Shown here piece by piece: positions 1-9,861 of a stretch of DNA of 64,000 nt. The notes beneath the pieces were generated by a model that searched no databases, was not told where the DNA came from, and was given only the letters and a program-made list of their open reading frames with translations. The translations under genes and the position numbers were made by a program. Numbering within the stretch: the first letter of the stretch is position 1; each line of letters starts with the position of its first letter. The DNA lies in assembly GCA_964567745.1 (NCBI GenBank), contig CAZMNY010000038.1, positions 1 through 64,000 of the forward strand. Direction: 5' to 3'. Source of the stretch: CAZMNY01 sp964567745 (GTDB taxonomy: Bacteria > Planctomycetota > Planctomycetia > Pirellulales > Pirellulaceae).

Positions 1-335
1 CCGCGTTAACTCTAAGAATGGGGGTTGGCTTCGGCGTAACTTGACTTGGCGGCGTGCGATACAAACACTGGGATCCTAATTCTTAGTGTTGACGCTGCAC
101 TAGGCTCAAAACTGCTCGACCTCTCAACTCACAACGCACCTCGCTTTGAGGTGCGTTTTTTTGTGCGTCGCGCCTTTATCGCCCAATGACGAACCGCCGC
201 CTTCGCGAGAGCGCGCCGATTTGCAACCCGAAGGCACGACGGCGCGGGCATAGGCGGTAGCCGCCATGAGCCTGGAAAGCTACAATCGCTAGTAACGAAA
301 ACATGCGATTCAAGCGATAAAAGGCAGGAAAATCG
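1..335. other. Intergenic, left edge
   Basis: No coding region is recognised here. It holds a strong Rho-independent terminator (listed separately) that presumably ends a gene or RNA lying left of the window, then the leader of gnd. I could not match the first 130 bases to a known RNA family. Confidence 0.6.
133..162 (+). terminator. Rho-independent terminator
   Basis: A perfect 10-bp stem (AACGCACCTC at 133-142 with GAGGTGCGTT at 148-157) has a 5-base loop and ends in a run of seven T. It would end a transcript entering from the left edge, upstream of gnd. Confidence 0.85.
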
Positions 336-1784
<1,449 letters not shown>

Positions 1785-1805
1785 GACCCACGGACGGTGC
1801 GAGCC

Positions 1806-3257
1806 ATGGCACATACGCTTGTCATTTTCGGTGCCTCAGGCGATTTGACTCGGCGGAAGCTGATCCCCGCGTTGTTTCGATTGCATTTGAAGGACCGCCT
1901 TCCCGAGGGAACTCGCATCGTCGGATGCTCGCGCAGCCCCTACAGCGATGCCCAATGGCGCGAGTCGCTTCGAGGAACGACGGAAGAATTTGTCGGTGCC
2001 GACTTTGATGCGAAGGCTTGGATTGGATTCGCCTCCCGCGTTTTTTACCAGAGCCTCGACATTGGCCAAGCGGCTGATTTTGACTCGTTAGCGAGCCGAC
2101 TCGATCAACTCGACAGCGGTCACGAGGCGACCCGCGTCTACTACCTTTCCACATTGCCGCGATTGTACGCTCAAGCGGCGGAACAACTTGGCACCAGTGG
2201 CTTGGCGAGCGGCGATGCTCCCCGGCGAATCGTGATCGAAAAACCATTCGGCGTCGACCGCCAATCAGCTCGGCGACTGAATCATGATCTCCACCGCGTT
2301 TTCGATGAAAGCGACGTCTACCGGATCGATCACTATCTGGGAAAAGAGACGGTTCAAAACATGTTGGTGCTTCGATTCGCCAACAGTATTTTCGAACCGC
2401 TGTGGAATCGCAACTACATCGATCACGTTCAGATCACAGTCGCTGAGCACGTGCGAGTCGGGTCGCGCGGCGCCTACTACGACGGATCGGGCGTGCTGCG
2501 CGACATGTTTCAAAATCATCTACTGCAATTGATGATGATCACGGCCATGGAGGCGCCGCCTCACTTTGAGGCCGATATGGTTCGCGATGAAAAGGTTAAA
2601 GTGCTTCAGGCCGTGCGTCCATTCGAGGGCAATGATTTCGCCGAGCGAACCATTCGTGGTCAGTATCACGGTTATCGCGAGGAGGAAGGCATTCCCGACG
2701 AGAGCGAGACGGCGACCTTCGCGGCTCTTAAGTTGCACATCGACAACTGGCGATGGCACGGCGTTCCGTTCTACTTGCGTAGTGGAAAGGCGATGTCGTG
2801 TCGAACGACACAAATCGTCATCCAGTTTCGTTCGCCGCCCCATTTGCTGTTTTCTGGGACTCGCGACCACCACGTCGATGCGAATCGGTTGGTGATTCAA
2901 ATTCAGCCGGCCGAAGGCGTGCAGCTGCAGTTTCAAACGAAAGTGCCCGAAGCTGGCATGCGACTGCGGATGACCGATTTGGACTTTCGTTTCCGGGAGA
3001 AGTTTGTCGGCAGTTTGCCGGACGCTTACCAACGCTTGTTGCTCGACGCGCTCAACGGAGACGCCAGCCTGTTTGCTCGCAGTGACGAGGTCGAGCTGGC
3101 GTGGGGAGTAATCGATCCAGTGATCGAAGCGTGGCAGGGCGCACAACCGCCGCGATTGGGAGTATACGATCCCGGCGAATGGGGGCCAGCCGAGTCAAAC
3201 GAGTGGATCGAACGCCACGGGAATTCTTGGTTCGATGTCTGTCCGGTGTTGCATTAG
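1806..3257 (+). CDS. zwf: Glucose-6-phosphate 1-dehydrogenase
   Basis: First oxidative pentose phosphate step: glucose-6-phosphate to 6-phosphogluconolactone, reducing NAD(P)+. The 483-aa protein shows the coenzyme loop GASGDLTRRKLIPALF near the N-terminus, the EKPFG segment, the signature active site RIDHYLGKETVQNM with the substrate-binding Lys, and YYDGSGVLRDMFQNHL. An in-frame GTG lies nine bases upstream of the chosen ATG; I prefer the ATG because the coenzyme fold starts directly after it. The gene follows gnd closely and is followed by a clear terminator, so gnd-zwf is probably bicistronic. No separate 6-phosphogluconolactonase gene is seen next to it. Confidence 0.97.
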   Translation: MAHTLVIFGASGDLTRRKLIPALFRLHLKDRLPEGTRIVGCSRSPYSDAQWRESLRGTTEEFVGADFDAKAWIGFASRVFYQSLDIGQAADFDSLASRLDQLDSGHEATRVYYLSTLPRLYAQAAEQLGTSGLASGDAPRRIVIEKPFGVDRQSARRLNHDLHRVFDESDVYRIDHYLGKETVQNMLVLRFANSIFEPLWNRNYIDHVQITVAEHVRVGSRGAYYDGSGVLRDMFQNHLLQLMMITAMEAPPHFEADMVRDEKVKVLQAVRPFEGNDFAERTIRGQYHGYREEEGIPDESETATFAALKLHIDNWRWHGVPFYLRSGKAMSCRTTQIVIQFRSPPHLLFSGTRDHHVDANRLVIQIQPAEGVQLQFQTKVPEAGMRLRMTDLDFRFREKFVGSLPDAYQRLLLDALNGDASLFARSDEVELAWGVIDPVIEAWQGAQPPRLGVYDPGEWGPAESNEWIERHGNSWFDVCPVLH

Positions 3258-3388
3258 GACCAAACGGCGCGCCCTGCGCAGCTTGTCGGGATTCTCTCTT
3301 GGGCTCCCCGCGTCAAAATAGCTCGAGGCGGCGTCTAGCGTTGTGGCAACCGAACGGCTTTTGTGCCATAGTGGTCGTCCGATGCATT

Positions 3389-3418
3389 GCCGCGATTCTT
3401 TATCGCGGCGGTTTTTTT
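3389..3418 (+). terminator. Terminator of gnd-zwf
   Basis: Perfect 8-bp GC-rich stem (GCCGCGAT at 3389-3396 with ATCGCGGC at 3402-3409), five-base loop, then GG and seven T. It lies about 130 bases after the zwf stop and before the response regulator. Confidence 0.8.
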
Positions 3419-3477
3419 GGCAGTTCTCTTTAGGGCAGTAGCTGGGGCCGCGCCGCAATTAATGATCTGGAGCGGAA

Positions 3478-4110
3478 ATGTCCATTCTGGTTCTTGTCGT
3501 CGATGACCATGAAGTCGTGCGATTCGGCATCCGGCGAATGGTGCAGGACACGGAAATCGAAGTTGTTGGCGAAGCAGTCAGCGGCGACGAAGCAGTCAGC
3601 CAGACGGCGGCACTCAACCCTGACTTAGTGCTGCTCGACATTCGCATGCCGCAAGGCGACGGCCTGACCGCATTGAACCGGCTAAAATACGACCGGCCCG
3701 ATCTTCCCGTCCTCGTCTTCTCGACGTTTGACAATCCGACCTATGTCGCACGCGCGGTTGCCCTGGGCGCGGCGGGGTATGTGCTCAAAGGCGCGCCGAG
3801 CGATAAACTGTTAGAAGCGATTCGATCGGTCGCCTCGGGCGAAAACGCTTGGACGCGTGAAGAACTTCGGCGAGTCACCGGTGCGTTGGCGACGCCGCGT
3901 CTGAACGCCGATGTCGAAGTCCCTCTGACTCAGCGCGAAAGCGAAGTCTTGCGGCAAGTGGCGCTCGGCTTGACGAACAAAGAGATCGCTCAAGTGCTGC
4001 ACATTAGCTACGAAACGGTCAAGGAGCACGTCCAACACATCTTGCGCAAAGTTGGCGTCAACGACCGGACGCAAGCCGCCGTCTGGGCCGTTCGAAACAG
4101 TTTGGTCTAA
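3478..4110 (+). CDS. NarL/FixJ-family response regulator
   Basis: A 210-aa two-component response regulator. The N-terminal receiver has the acidic pair D9-D10, the phospho-acceptor D54 in VLLDIRMP, a switch Ser in VFSTFD and Lys in YVLKGA. The C-terminal LuxR-type helix-turn-helix runs from LTQRESEVL through GLTNKEIAQVLHISYETVKEHV. The start ATG follows GGAGCGGAA. No histidine kinase gene is adjacent, so its sensor is unknown. It stands between the gnd-zwf terminator and an enolase-superfamily gene that begins 11 bases after its stop, which suggests the two are co-transcribed. Confidence 0.93.
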   Translation: MSILVLVVDDHEVVRFGIRRMVQDTEIEVVGEAVSGDEAVSQTAALNPDLVLLDIRMPQGDGLTALNRLKYDRPDLPVLVFSTFDNPTYVARAVALGAAGYVLKGAPSDKLLEAIRSVASGENAWTREELRRVTGALATPRLNADVEVPLTQRESEVLRQVALGLTNKEIAQVLHISYETVKEHVQHILRKVGVNDRTQAAVWAVRNSLV

Positions 4111-4121
4111 CGAGGATTCAC

Positions 4122-5492
4122 TTGTCCAAATCGACTGACATCACCATCGTCTCGGCTACAACATCCGAACAGCGGATCGACTATCGCACGCCGATCAAAT
4201 TTGGCGGCCGAGTCGTCAACGATGTTGTGCTCTTCAACGTTCATGTCGAAGTCGAAACGCGAGACGGACGTCGAGCAACCGGGCTCGGATCGATGCCTGT
4301 TGGCAATGCATGGGGCTGGCCGTCGGCGAGCGTCCCCGGCGACCAGACTCTCGACGCGATGATTCAAACCGGGCGAAAAATTGTCGACGCGGCAGACGAC
4401 TTCAACGAGTGCGGGCATCCATTGGAACTGACCCACGCCCTAAGCCAAGACTACGCGTCGGCGGCCGATGACGTTGTCGAATCGATGGGGCTCGCCGAGG
4501 CGATGCCGAAGCTCGCGTTGCTCGTCTGCGCCAGTCCGATCGAAGCCGCCATTCACGATGCTTACGGGAAAGTGCTCGAAGCCAACTCGTACAACCTGTT
4601 GGGCGAGGAGTTCGTGAACCGAGATATCTCGGCCTACTTGAATAGCGACTTTGCCGGCGAATATCTTGACGCCTACACGCTCCGCTCGCCCAAGCCCGAA
4701 ATGCCTCTCTATCACCTGGTCGGCGCGCTCGACCCGCTGTCGCCCGGCGACATTGCGAACCGTCTTAACGATGGCGTCGCGGAGACGCTCGATGAGTGGA
4801 TCACGGACGACGGGCTCACTCACTTGAAGATAAAACTTGCTGGCGACGATCTCAATTGGGACGTTCAGCGAGTCGCCTCGATCGATCGCGTCGCTGCGGA
4901 AGCTCAGGCGGCCCGAGGTTGTTCGAGTTGGTGGTACTCGCTCGACTTCAACGAGAAATGCGAGAGCGTTCAATACGTGCTCGATTTTCTCAATCGCCTT
5001 CGCGAACAGGCCCCGCCTGCATTGGAGCGAGTGCAATACATCGAACAACCGACGCATCGCGATTTGCGAGCCAACCCTGAGAGCCGCATGCATGAGGCGG
5101 CCAAAATCAAACCGGTTGTAATCGACGAGTCATTGGTCGATTTTGAGAGCCTGCTGTTGGCCAAAGAGCAGGGCTATTCAGGCGTCGCGTTGAAGGCCTG
5201 CAAAGGACAGAGCGAAGCGCTGCTGATGGGCGCGGCGGCTCAGAAGCACAACCTGTTTTTGTGCGTCCAGGATCTAACGTGCATCGGCGCGTCCTTCCTG
5301 CACTCGGCTAGTCTCGCGGCGCGAATGCCGACGGTCGCGGCCATCGAGGGAAACGGCCGGCAATATTGCCCAGCCGGGAACGAACCTTGGGTGGCCGACT
5401 ATCCTGGAATGTTCAACATCACTCAAGGCGTTGTCAAAACGGCGTGCCTCGACGGAAATGGGCTCGGTTACCGCGTCCCCGCTACGATTTAG
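4122..5492 (+). CDS. Enolase-superfamily enzyme (mandelate racemase/muconate cycloisomerase-like)
   Basis: A 456-aa protein with an enolase-superfamily layout: an N-terminal capping domain and a C-terminal barrel. The barrel carries a K-x-K pair in HLKIKLAG, metal-ligand candidates in SLDFNE, IEQPT and VIDES, and a late KACKGQSEA segment. Members abstract a proton alpha to a carboxylate; the substrate here (sugar acid, dipeptide or other) cannot be told. Translation appears to start at TTG with GAGG seven bases upstream; no nearer ATG fits. It is probably in an operon with the preceding regulator. It is longer than typical dipeptide epimerases because of inserted loops around residues 150-220. 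Confidence 0.8.
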   Translation: MSKSTDITIVSATTSEQRIDYRTPIKFGGRVVNDVVLFNVHVEVETRDGRRATGLGSMPVGNAWGWPSASVPGDQTLDAMIQTGRKIVDAADDFNECGHPLELTHALSQDYASAADDVVESMGLAEAMPKLALLVCASPIEAAIHDAYGKVLEANSYNLLGEEFVNRDISAYLNSDFAGEYLDAYTLRSPKPEMPLYHLVGALDPLSPGDIANRLNDGVAETLDEWITDDGLTHLKIKLAGDDLNWDVQRVASIDRVAAEAQAARGCSSWWYSLDFNEKCESVQYVLDFLNRLREQAPPALERVQYIEQPTHRDLRANPESRMHEAAKIKPVVIDESLVDFESLLLAKEQGYSGVALKACKGQSEALLMGAAAQKHNLFLCVQDLTCIGASFLHSASLAARMPTVAAIEGNGRQYCPAGNEPWVADYPGMFNITQGVVKTACLDGNGLGYRVPATI

Positions 5493-5576
5493 CGCGTCGT
5501 CTTTGCCTCAGATTGCCAAATGCCGCCCACGTTCCATGGGTGGTGCTCACGACGTAGACAAAGGTGAACGTCAGGT

Positions 5577-6794
5577 ATGTCCGAATCAACCGCACCGGCA
5601 AGCAACAAAAAGAAACGCATCGGCGTACAGTTGGTTTGGGGCAGCATCATCGGCGTCGGCGGTTTGGTGTTTGTCATCGCGCTGATGATGGCCGTCGGCG
5701 GAGGAACGGCTGGAAAGATTCGCGCTCTCAAGAGCGAGGGTCAGCCAACCTCGCTTGGGGACATCAAGATACAAAGCGACTTGGTTGCGGCGAGTGACAA
5801 CGCAGCCATCGCGATTGCCGAATTGAAGTCAGATGCAGAGAATCTGGTTCTCGCGATGGAACCTATCATCAACTCGCAAACGTATGGCGAGCCGTTGTCC
5901 GACAGCGACGCCGTACTCGCCGCCAAGTTGCTCGAGGAAAACGCGGAAGCCATCAAGTCGATTCGAGCAGCCATTGCATTGCCCGACTACGGTTCGCAAA
6001 TCGATTTCGATCGCGACCAGACAATCCAAGTTTTGCAAGACCGGAGCGGCATCATTCGCCCGATCGCCAGGGTGCTCTGCTTGAAGAGTGAGGTGTTGGC
6101 GAGAGAGGGGAATCATGACGAAGCGGCGAGAGTCGGCATCGACGTCATTCGGCTCGGTCGGCACTATGGCAACGAGCCGAGTTTGGTGTCGCTCCTCGTC
6201 TCGGTCGCCCTCCGATCCATGGGCGCGAACTCCGTCAACGACGCGCTGCAAGCGGGCGAAGTTAGCAGCGACACGAGAGAATCGCTTCGAGCTGAATTGG
6301 TCGAAGATGAATTCGTCAACGCGTTTCTCGACGCCATCCGTACCGAGCGAGTTGTGGCCATCGAAAACGTCAAATCGCAAGGCTCGTTCATGATGTCGAG
6401 CATGCTCGGACAGCTTTTGGATGCCGCTCAACAGCAAATCGACGAGATCGAACGCGACGGATTGACATCGACTCCCGCTGCGGTGCCGACACCGAACAGT
6501 CCGGTCAATCCCGTGTTCGTGGTAAGCCGCACCGCCGCCGTGCGTTGGCTGGCACTTTCGCGTTGCCTCAAGGCAGTCGATCGGCTTACGAAAACACCGA
6601 ATTCGACACTGGCCGACATCGACCTGCCAGCCGAGGTGAAGATCGACCCGTTTAGCCCCGCCGAGAAATTGGCGACGGAGAAAGAGGACGGCGGATGGAG
6701 CGTGTTTAGCGCAGGGCCCGACGGGGTCTACAAAGCGGGCGGAGGAGACGACGTTGGCCTGCGAAAACGCAAACTGGTGCCGAAAGACGAGTGA
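5577..6794 (+). CDS. Membrane-anchored protein of unknown function
   Basis: I do not recognise the family. The 405-aa protein has a short charged N-terminus (KKKR), one hydrophobic segment at about residues 19-40, and a long helical soluble domain that would lie outside the cytoplasm. The C-terminus ends in GWSVFSAGPDGVYKAGG, a style seen at the ends of planctomycete exported and pseudopilin-like proteins. AAGGTGA precedes the ATG. It follows the enolase-family gene by 84 bases and may share its transcript. Confidence 0.7.
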   Translation: MSESTAPASNKKKRIGVQLVWGSIIGVGGLVFVIALMMAVGGGTAGKIRALKSEGQPTSLGDIKIQSDLVAASDNAAIAIAELKSDAENLVLAMEPIINSQTYGEPLSDSDAVLAAKLLEENAEAIKSIRAAIALPDYGSQIDFDRDQTIQVLQDRSGIIRPIARVLCLKSEVLAREGNHDEAARVGIDVIRLGRHYGNEPSLVSLLVSVALRSMGANSVNDALQAGEVSSDTRESLRAELVEDEFVNAFLDAIRTERVVAIENVKSQGSFMMSSMLGQLLDAAQQQIDEIERDGLTSTPAAVPTPNSPVNPVFVVSRTAAVRWLALSRCLKAVDRLTKTPNSTLADIDLPAEVKIDPFSPAEKLATEKEDGGWSVFSAGPDGVYKAGGGDDVGLRKRKLVPKDE

Positions 6795-6896
6795 AGAAAT
6801 TGAGCCCCGTCGCGTCGGGCCGACTCGCGCTGCGTTGAGCGCAAGTCGCCCCCATCATCATGAGCGACTATTGATGGTTGCGTAACACGATCTGTT

Positions 6897-7334
6897 CTAT
6901 CGAGTCACTTTGGCACCGTGAAGGACAACGCGAGGCGTCGTGGGGCTGACCCAGCGATAGGGGTCCCAGGTATTGCCGCTCCACGACGGAGCCGCGGTGC
7001 CCATGAAAGGCAACGGCGACGCGGAGGGTCGCAGTGGCGAGATGCCGTACCAACGTTGCGATTCCAATCGAGCTCGGCGGCGAGCGGAACGCTGCTCCGC
7101 CTTTCTTCGCACGGCTTGCTTCGGATCGTCGTAGCGCTTGAGCGTTTCCATGTAGACCCAAACTTCCGGCGGAATGCCGGCCGGCGGGGCCGTTTTCGGT
7201 TGCTCGACTGCCGGCCGGTCCGACGGGCTCACCGTCTTGGCAACAGGCACAGCGCCCAACTCGTCGGCGTCTTGAGCGTTCAATGTTTGGCCGCAGGCGA
7301 TCAGTAGGGCCGCTGCAAGGGCGATTCGAAACAT
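6897..7334 (-). CDS. Small secreted protein of unknown function
   Basis: A 145-aa protein with a clear Sec signal peptide (MFRIALAAALLIACG, cleavage plausible after LNA), a Pro/Val-rich linker, a basic helical stretch rich in Arg (about residues 75-95) and a Trp/Pro-rich end. GGAGG lies nine bases before the ATG. The single Cys in ACG is not in a clean lipobox, so simple secretion is favoured. It is convergent with the upstream membrane protein gene. No family was recognised. Confidence 0.65.
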   Translation of the reverse strand: MFRIALAAALLIACGQTLNAQDADELGAVPVAKTVSPSDRPAVEQPKTAPPAGIPPEVWVYMETLKRYDDPKQAVRRKAEQRSARRRARLESQRWYGISPLRPSASPLPFMGTAAPSWSGNTWDPYRWVSPTTPRVVLHGAKVTR

Positions 7335-7687
7335 GGCCGAAACCTCCGTACTTTGTATGGTTGATCCCGGCGGTCGATGGCCAGGTCTTGCTCGTTCAAT
7401 AGCCGCGCTTGTCGTGCGATCTCAGCTCCGCGCGCTCTCGGCGAGTTGACTTGTTGCAAGTCTTGCGATTTCGCCGCAGTTCACCGATGCGCATTGCCCA
7501 CTCGCTCGATGCCGAGTTGGCTCTTTCAAGTCGTCGGCTGACGGCGGCCTCCGGGTTGAATCCCGACGGTTGGCGCGGCGGAATGATCGTCAGACTCGCT
7601 GGCGATAGCGCCGGTCGTACCGGTTAGCCAAGATTTTCGGTCGGCACGAGCGAGATAATGGCGATAATCTCGCCATGAGGTCCGAGC
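7335..7687. other. Intergenic, no gene seen
   Basis: About 350 bases between two minus-strand genes. Short open frames here have no plausible start context or composition. It presumably holds the promoter of the small secreted protein gene, but I see no clear motif. Confidence 0.5.
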
Positions 7688-8527
7688 TTAGACGGGCCGC
7701 AGTTTGCTGGTGCCGACAAGCCGACGATAGGCGTCTCGTTTGCTGCGAACGACAAGCGTGTAGACAACGCCGTCATTGGCCCAGACGCCGATCTTGAGCC
7801 CCAAACTGTCAAATTGAGGCGTTGTTGGCGGGGCCGTAGGCAAGCCCTCCGAGTTCCTCTTGAGCACATAAAGGTGGATGGAACCCAGCTTGTCTCGCAA
7901 CGGCCGAACGTACTGGTAAACCGCCGCCAAACCGTCAACTTCTAAATCGACGTCGGCTACCTTGTCGGGAGTGTAGGCCAACATCGAACTCCAAGGTCGA
8001 TCCATTGGGGCACCATAGTCACGCCATGCCGTTCGAGTCAGTTTTTCCCACTTCGGTGCGCGTTTCACCACCTGCGTCTCCGTCAATGGTTTGCCAGGCC
8101 AAAGGAAAAACGCGGCGACCAACAAGACAGCCGCCGAAACAGCAGACCGAATTAACCATCGGCGACGTCGCCAAATGGAATTGCCCTTTGCATCGGCGCG
8201 TTCAACCGTCGTCTCAGCCGTCTTTGATTCTGACGCTTCGCCATCGGCCGCTTGCTTCGAGTTGTCCGTGCAACCGTGTTCCGCAATATGGGCGGCAATC
8301 CTGTCAGCCAACCCCGCGGGAATTGGCGCGTTGACAAACGCTTTCTGAACTTTCGCATCGGCACGTTGAGTCGCTTCGAATCGCTGACGCAACTCGTTTG
8401 AACTCTTCAACTCGCGAGCCAATTCGGACAATTCGGCAAACTCGCCCTGTTCTGCGCGCTTCAAATCGTCTCGTCCAGGCCGACAAGCCTCGATCGCATC
8501 GATAAGTCGTCTTTGTCGATCGTCCAT
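7688..8527 (-). CDS. Putative anti-sigma factor, single-pass membrane protein
   Basis: A 279-aa protein starting five bases after the stop of an ECF sigma gene, a typical sigma/anti-sigma arrangement. The N-terminal 90 residues are helical and charged, ending IPAGLADRIAAHIAEHG, which resembles the cytoplasmic sigma-binding part of planctomycete anti-sigma factors. One transmembrane segment follows at about residues 125-147, then an outer domain of about 130 residues. No HxxxCxxC zinc motif is present, so it would be a zinc-free type. The role is inferred mainly from position and topology. Confidence 0.7.
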   Translation of the reverse strand: MDDRQRRLIDAIEACRPGRDDLKRAEQGEFAELSELARELKSSNELRQRFEATQRADAKVQKAFVNAPIPAGLADRIAAHIAEHGCTDNSKQAADGEASESKTAETTVERADAKGNSIWRRRRWLIRSAVSAAVLLVAAFFLWPGKPLTETQVVKRAPKWEKLTRTAWRDYGAPMDRPWSSMLAYTPDKVADVDLEVDGLAAVYQYVRPLRDKLGSIHLYVLKRNSEGLPTAPPTTPQFDSLGLKIGVWANDGVVYTLVVRSKRDAYRRLVGTSKLRPV

Positions 8528-8532
8528 TACGA

Positions 8533-9168
8533 CTACCCTGTTGGTTCCTGAAGCGAGTCTGGCAAGTAGATACAGCCCAAGGATCCATCTTGAACCGCCG
8601 GCGCGAGCTCTGCTCGAAGACGTGATTTAGCTCGAGCCAATCGACTCATCACCGTGCCAATCTTGATCTCCAACTGTTCCGCGATTTCTTTGTACGAGTA
8701 TTCTTCGAAATAAAACATGACCAACACGAGCCGGAACGGTTCTGGAAGCTGGTTCAGAGCCATCTGCAGCCGTTGTTCGTCGATATCACTCTCAGACACC
8801 GTTTGAGGAAATGTGTCAACATCAGCTTCAGTGGGCCCCGGTGTCGACGGTTCCGGCTTGCGACGACTCTTGAGAAAGCAGTTCCGCAGCACGCGAAACA
8901 ACCACCCTCGAGCTTTGTCTTGCTCTCGGATCTGATCCGCTTTCTGGTGGGCAATCAGAAACGTCTGCTGCGTCAAATCTTCGGCCTCCGCTGCGCCGCC
9001 GGATAGGCGATACGCATAGGCGTACAAGGGCGACGCGTGTTCCGCGATCAGGTTGTCAATGTCCGGCTGAACCGAACCGTCATCCTGATTTTCGCGGCCC
9101 TCGGTCAAGCGGCCCTCGGTCAAGCGACCCTCTGTCATTCGCAGTTCCCGTTTCTTCTGGCTCGCCAT
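8533..9168 (-). CDS. ECF-type RNA polymerase sigma factor
   Basis: Region 2 is visible in YAYAYRLSGGAAEAEDLTQQTF and KARGWLFRVLRNCFL, and region 4 in LPEPFRLVLVMFYFEEYSYK followed by EIAEQLEIKIGTVMSRLARAKSRLR. These are typical of extracytoplasmic-function sigma factors. The start is uncertain: ATG at 9168 (211 aa) or ATG at 9138, the latter with a GGGA upstream; an open frame continues to 9258. Three tandem TEGRL units sit just before the sigma domain. The gene is immediately followed by the putative anti-sigma gene, so activity is probably controlled by release from the membrane. Confidence 0.9.
   Translation of the reverse strand: MASQKKRELRMTEGRLTEGRLTEGRENQDDGSVQPDIDNLIAEHASPLYAYAYRLSGGAAEAEDLTQQTFLIAHQKADQIREQDKARGWLFRVLRNCFLKSRRKPEPSTPGPTEADVDTFPQTVSESDIDEQRLQMALNQLPEPFRLVLVMFYFEEYSYKEIAEQLEIKIGTVMSRLARAKSRLRAELAPAVQDGSLGCIYLPDSLQEPTG
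9101..9138. repeat. 15-bp tandem repeat in ECF sigma N-terminus
   Basis: Two and a half copies of a 15-bp unit (GGCCCTCGGTCAAGC on the plus strand), read on the minus strand as TEGRL repeats. It is in frame, so copy-number change would only alter the length of the N-terminal extension. Confidence 0.8.
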
Positions 9169-9421
9169 ATCCAAAGATCCAGTCCGTTGCTGCATTATTC
9201 CCGTTTTTGGCCGATTGACAAAAAAACTCAAAAAATGCGAGAAATAGGGAATACCCACCCTACCGGTCGAATCACATCTTGTGAGAATCAGGCAAAGCGA
9301 ATTCAGTTGTTGGAACGTCTAACAACTCGGCTACCTTGGCATTCGAACCTTGACGTTAAAAATTGTTGTCCACGACATTGTTGTCCACAACTTTGCGACT
9401 CCCATGGAAAGGTACAGACTG

Positions 9422-9772
9422 ATGAAGCGATTCTACACCCTTTTGGCCGTTGCCGCCCTCGCAACGTTCACTCTCGGTTGCGCCGAGCAATCAACTGACA
9501 CGAGCTCGGACGGGCCGGTCAACGTCTCCCCGCCGCCGGAAGGCGGAGGCGACGGACACGACGGACACGAAGGCCACGACCACGGCCCGGGCGAACATGA
9601 GCACGAAGGCGATAAGGCTCCCGAAGGCGACAAGGCTCCTGAGGGCGACAAGGCTCCTGAGGGCGACAAGGCTCCTGAGGGCGACAAGGCTCCCAAAGGC
9701 GACAAGGCACCCGAAGGTGGAACGCCAGCGCCACCCAAGATCGAACTCGATCCTTCTGTCGACAAGAAGTAG
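9422..9772 (+). CDS. Small His-rich lipoprotein with EGDKAP repeats
   Basis: A 116-aa exported protein. The signal peptide ends in a lipobox TLGC (Cys at about residue 19), followed by a Ser/Pro linker and a His/Gly/Asp stretch GDGHDGHEGHDHGPGEHEHE that could bind divalent metals. Six copies of a six-residue unit (KAPEGD and variants) follow, then a short acidic end. Function is unknown. It is divergent from the ECF sigma gene and shares a terminator region with uvrB. The chosen ATG is the one directly preceding the signal peptide. Confidence 0.75.
   Translation: MKRFYTLLAVAALATFTLGCAEQSTDTSSDGPVNVSPPPEGGGDGHDGHEGHDHGPGEHEHEGDKAPEGDKAPEGDKAPEGDKAPEGDKAPKGDKAPEGGTPAPPKIELDPSVDKK
9614..9721 (+). 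repeat. Six 18-bp tandem repeats
   Basis: Six units of 18 bp, consensus AAGGCTCCTGAGGGCGAC; units 2-4 are identical and units 1, 5 and 6 carry point changes. They encode the KAPEGD repeats of the lipoprotein. Identical central units suggest recent expansion. Confidence 0.95.
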
Positions 9773-9804
9773 TCGAATAGACTCTGTCTAGAAACGACGA
9801 ATCA

Positions 9805-9842
9805 AACGGGCTGAGGCCATTAGGTCTGAGCCCGTTTTTTTT
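9805..9842 (+). terminator. Terminator between lipoprotein gene and uvrB
   Basis: A 14-position stem (9805-9818 with 9823-9836, one G-G mismatch and one G-T pair) closes a 4-base loop and runs into eight T on the plus strand. The reverse direction has an A/T-poorer tail, so it mainly serves the lipoprotein gene but may also stop uvrB transcripts. Confidence 0.85.
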
Positions 9843-9861
9843 GGCCCCAGCTGAGCCGCCG

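Noticed and set aside
1..130. Possible structured RNA at the left edge before the first terminator
   Set aside because: I could not match it to tRNA, tmRNA, SRP RNA or RNase P RNA; too short and incomplete to call.
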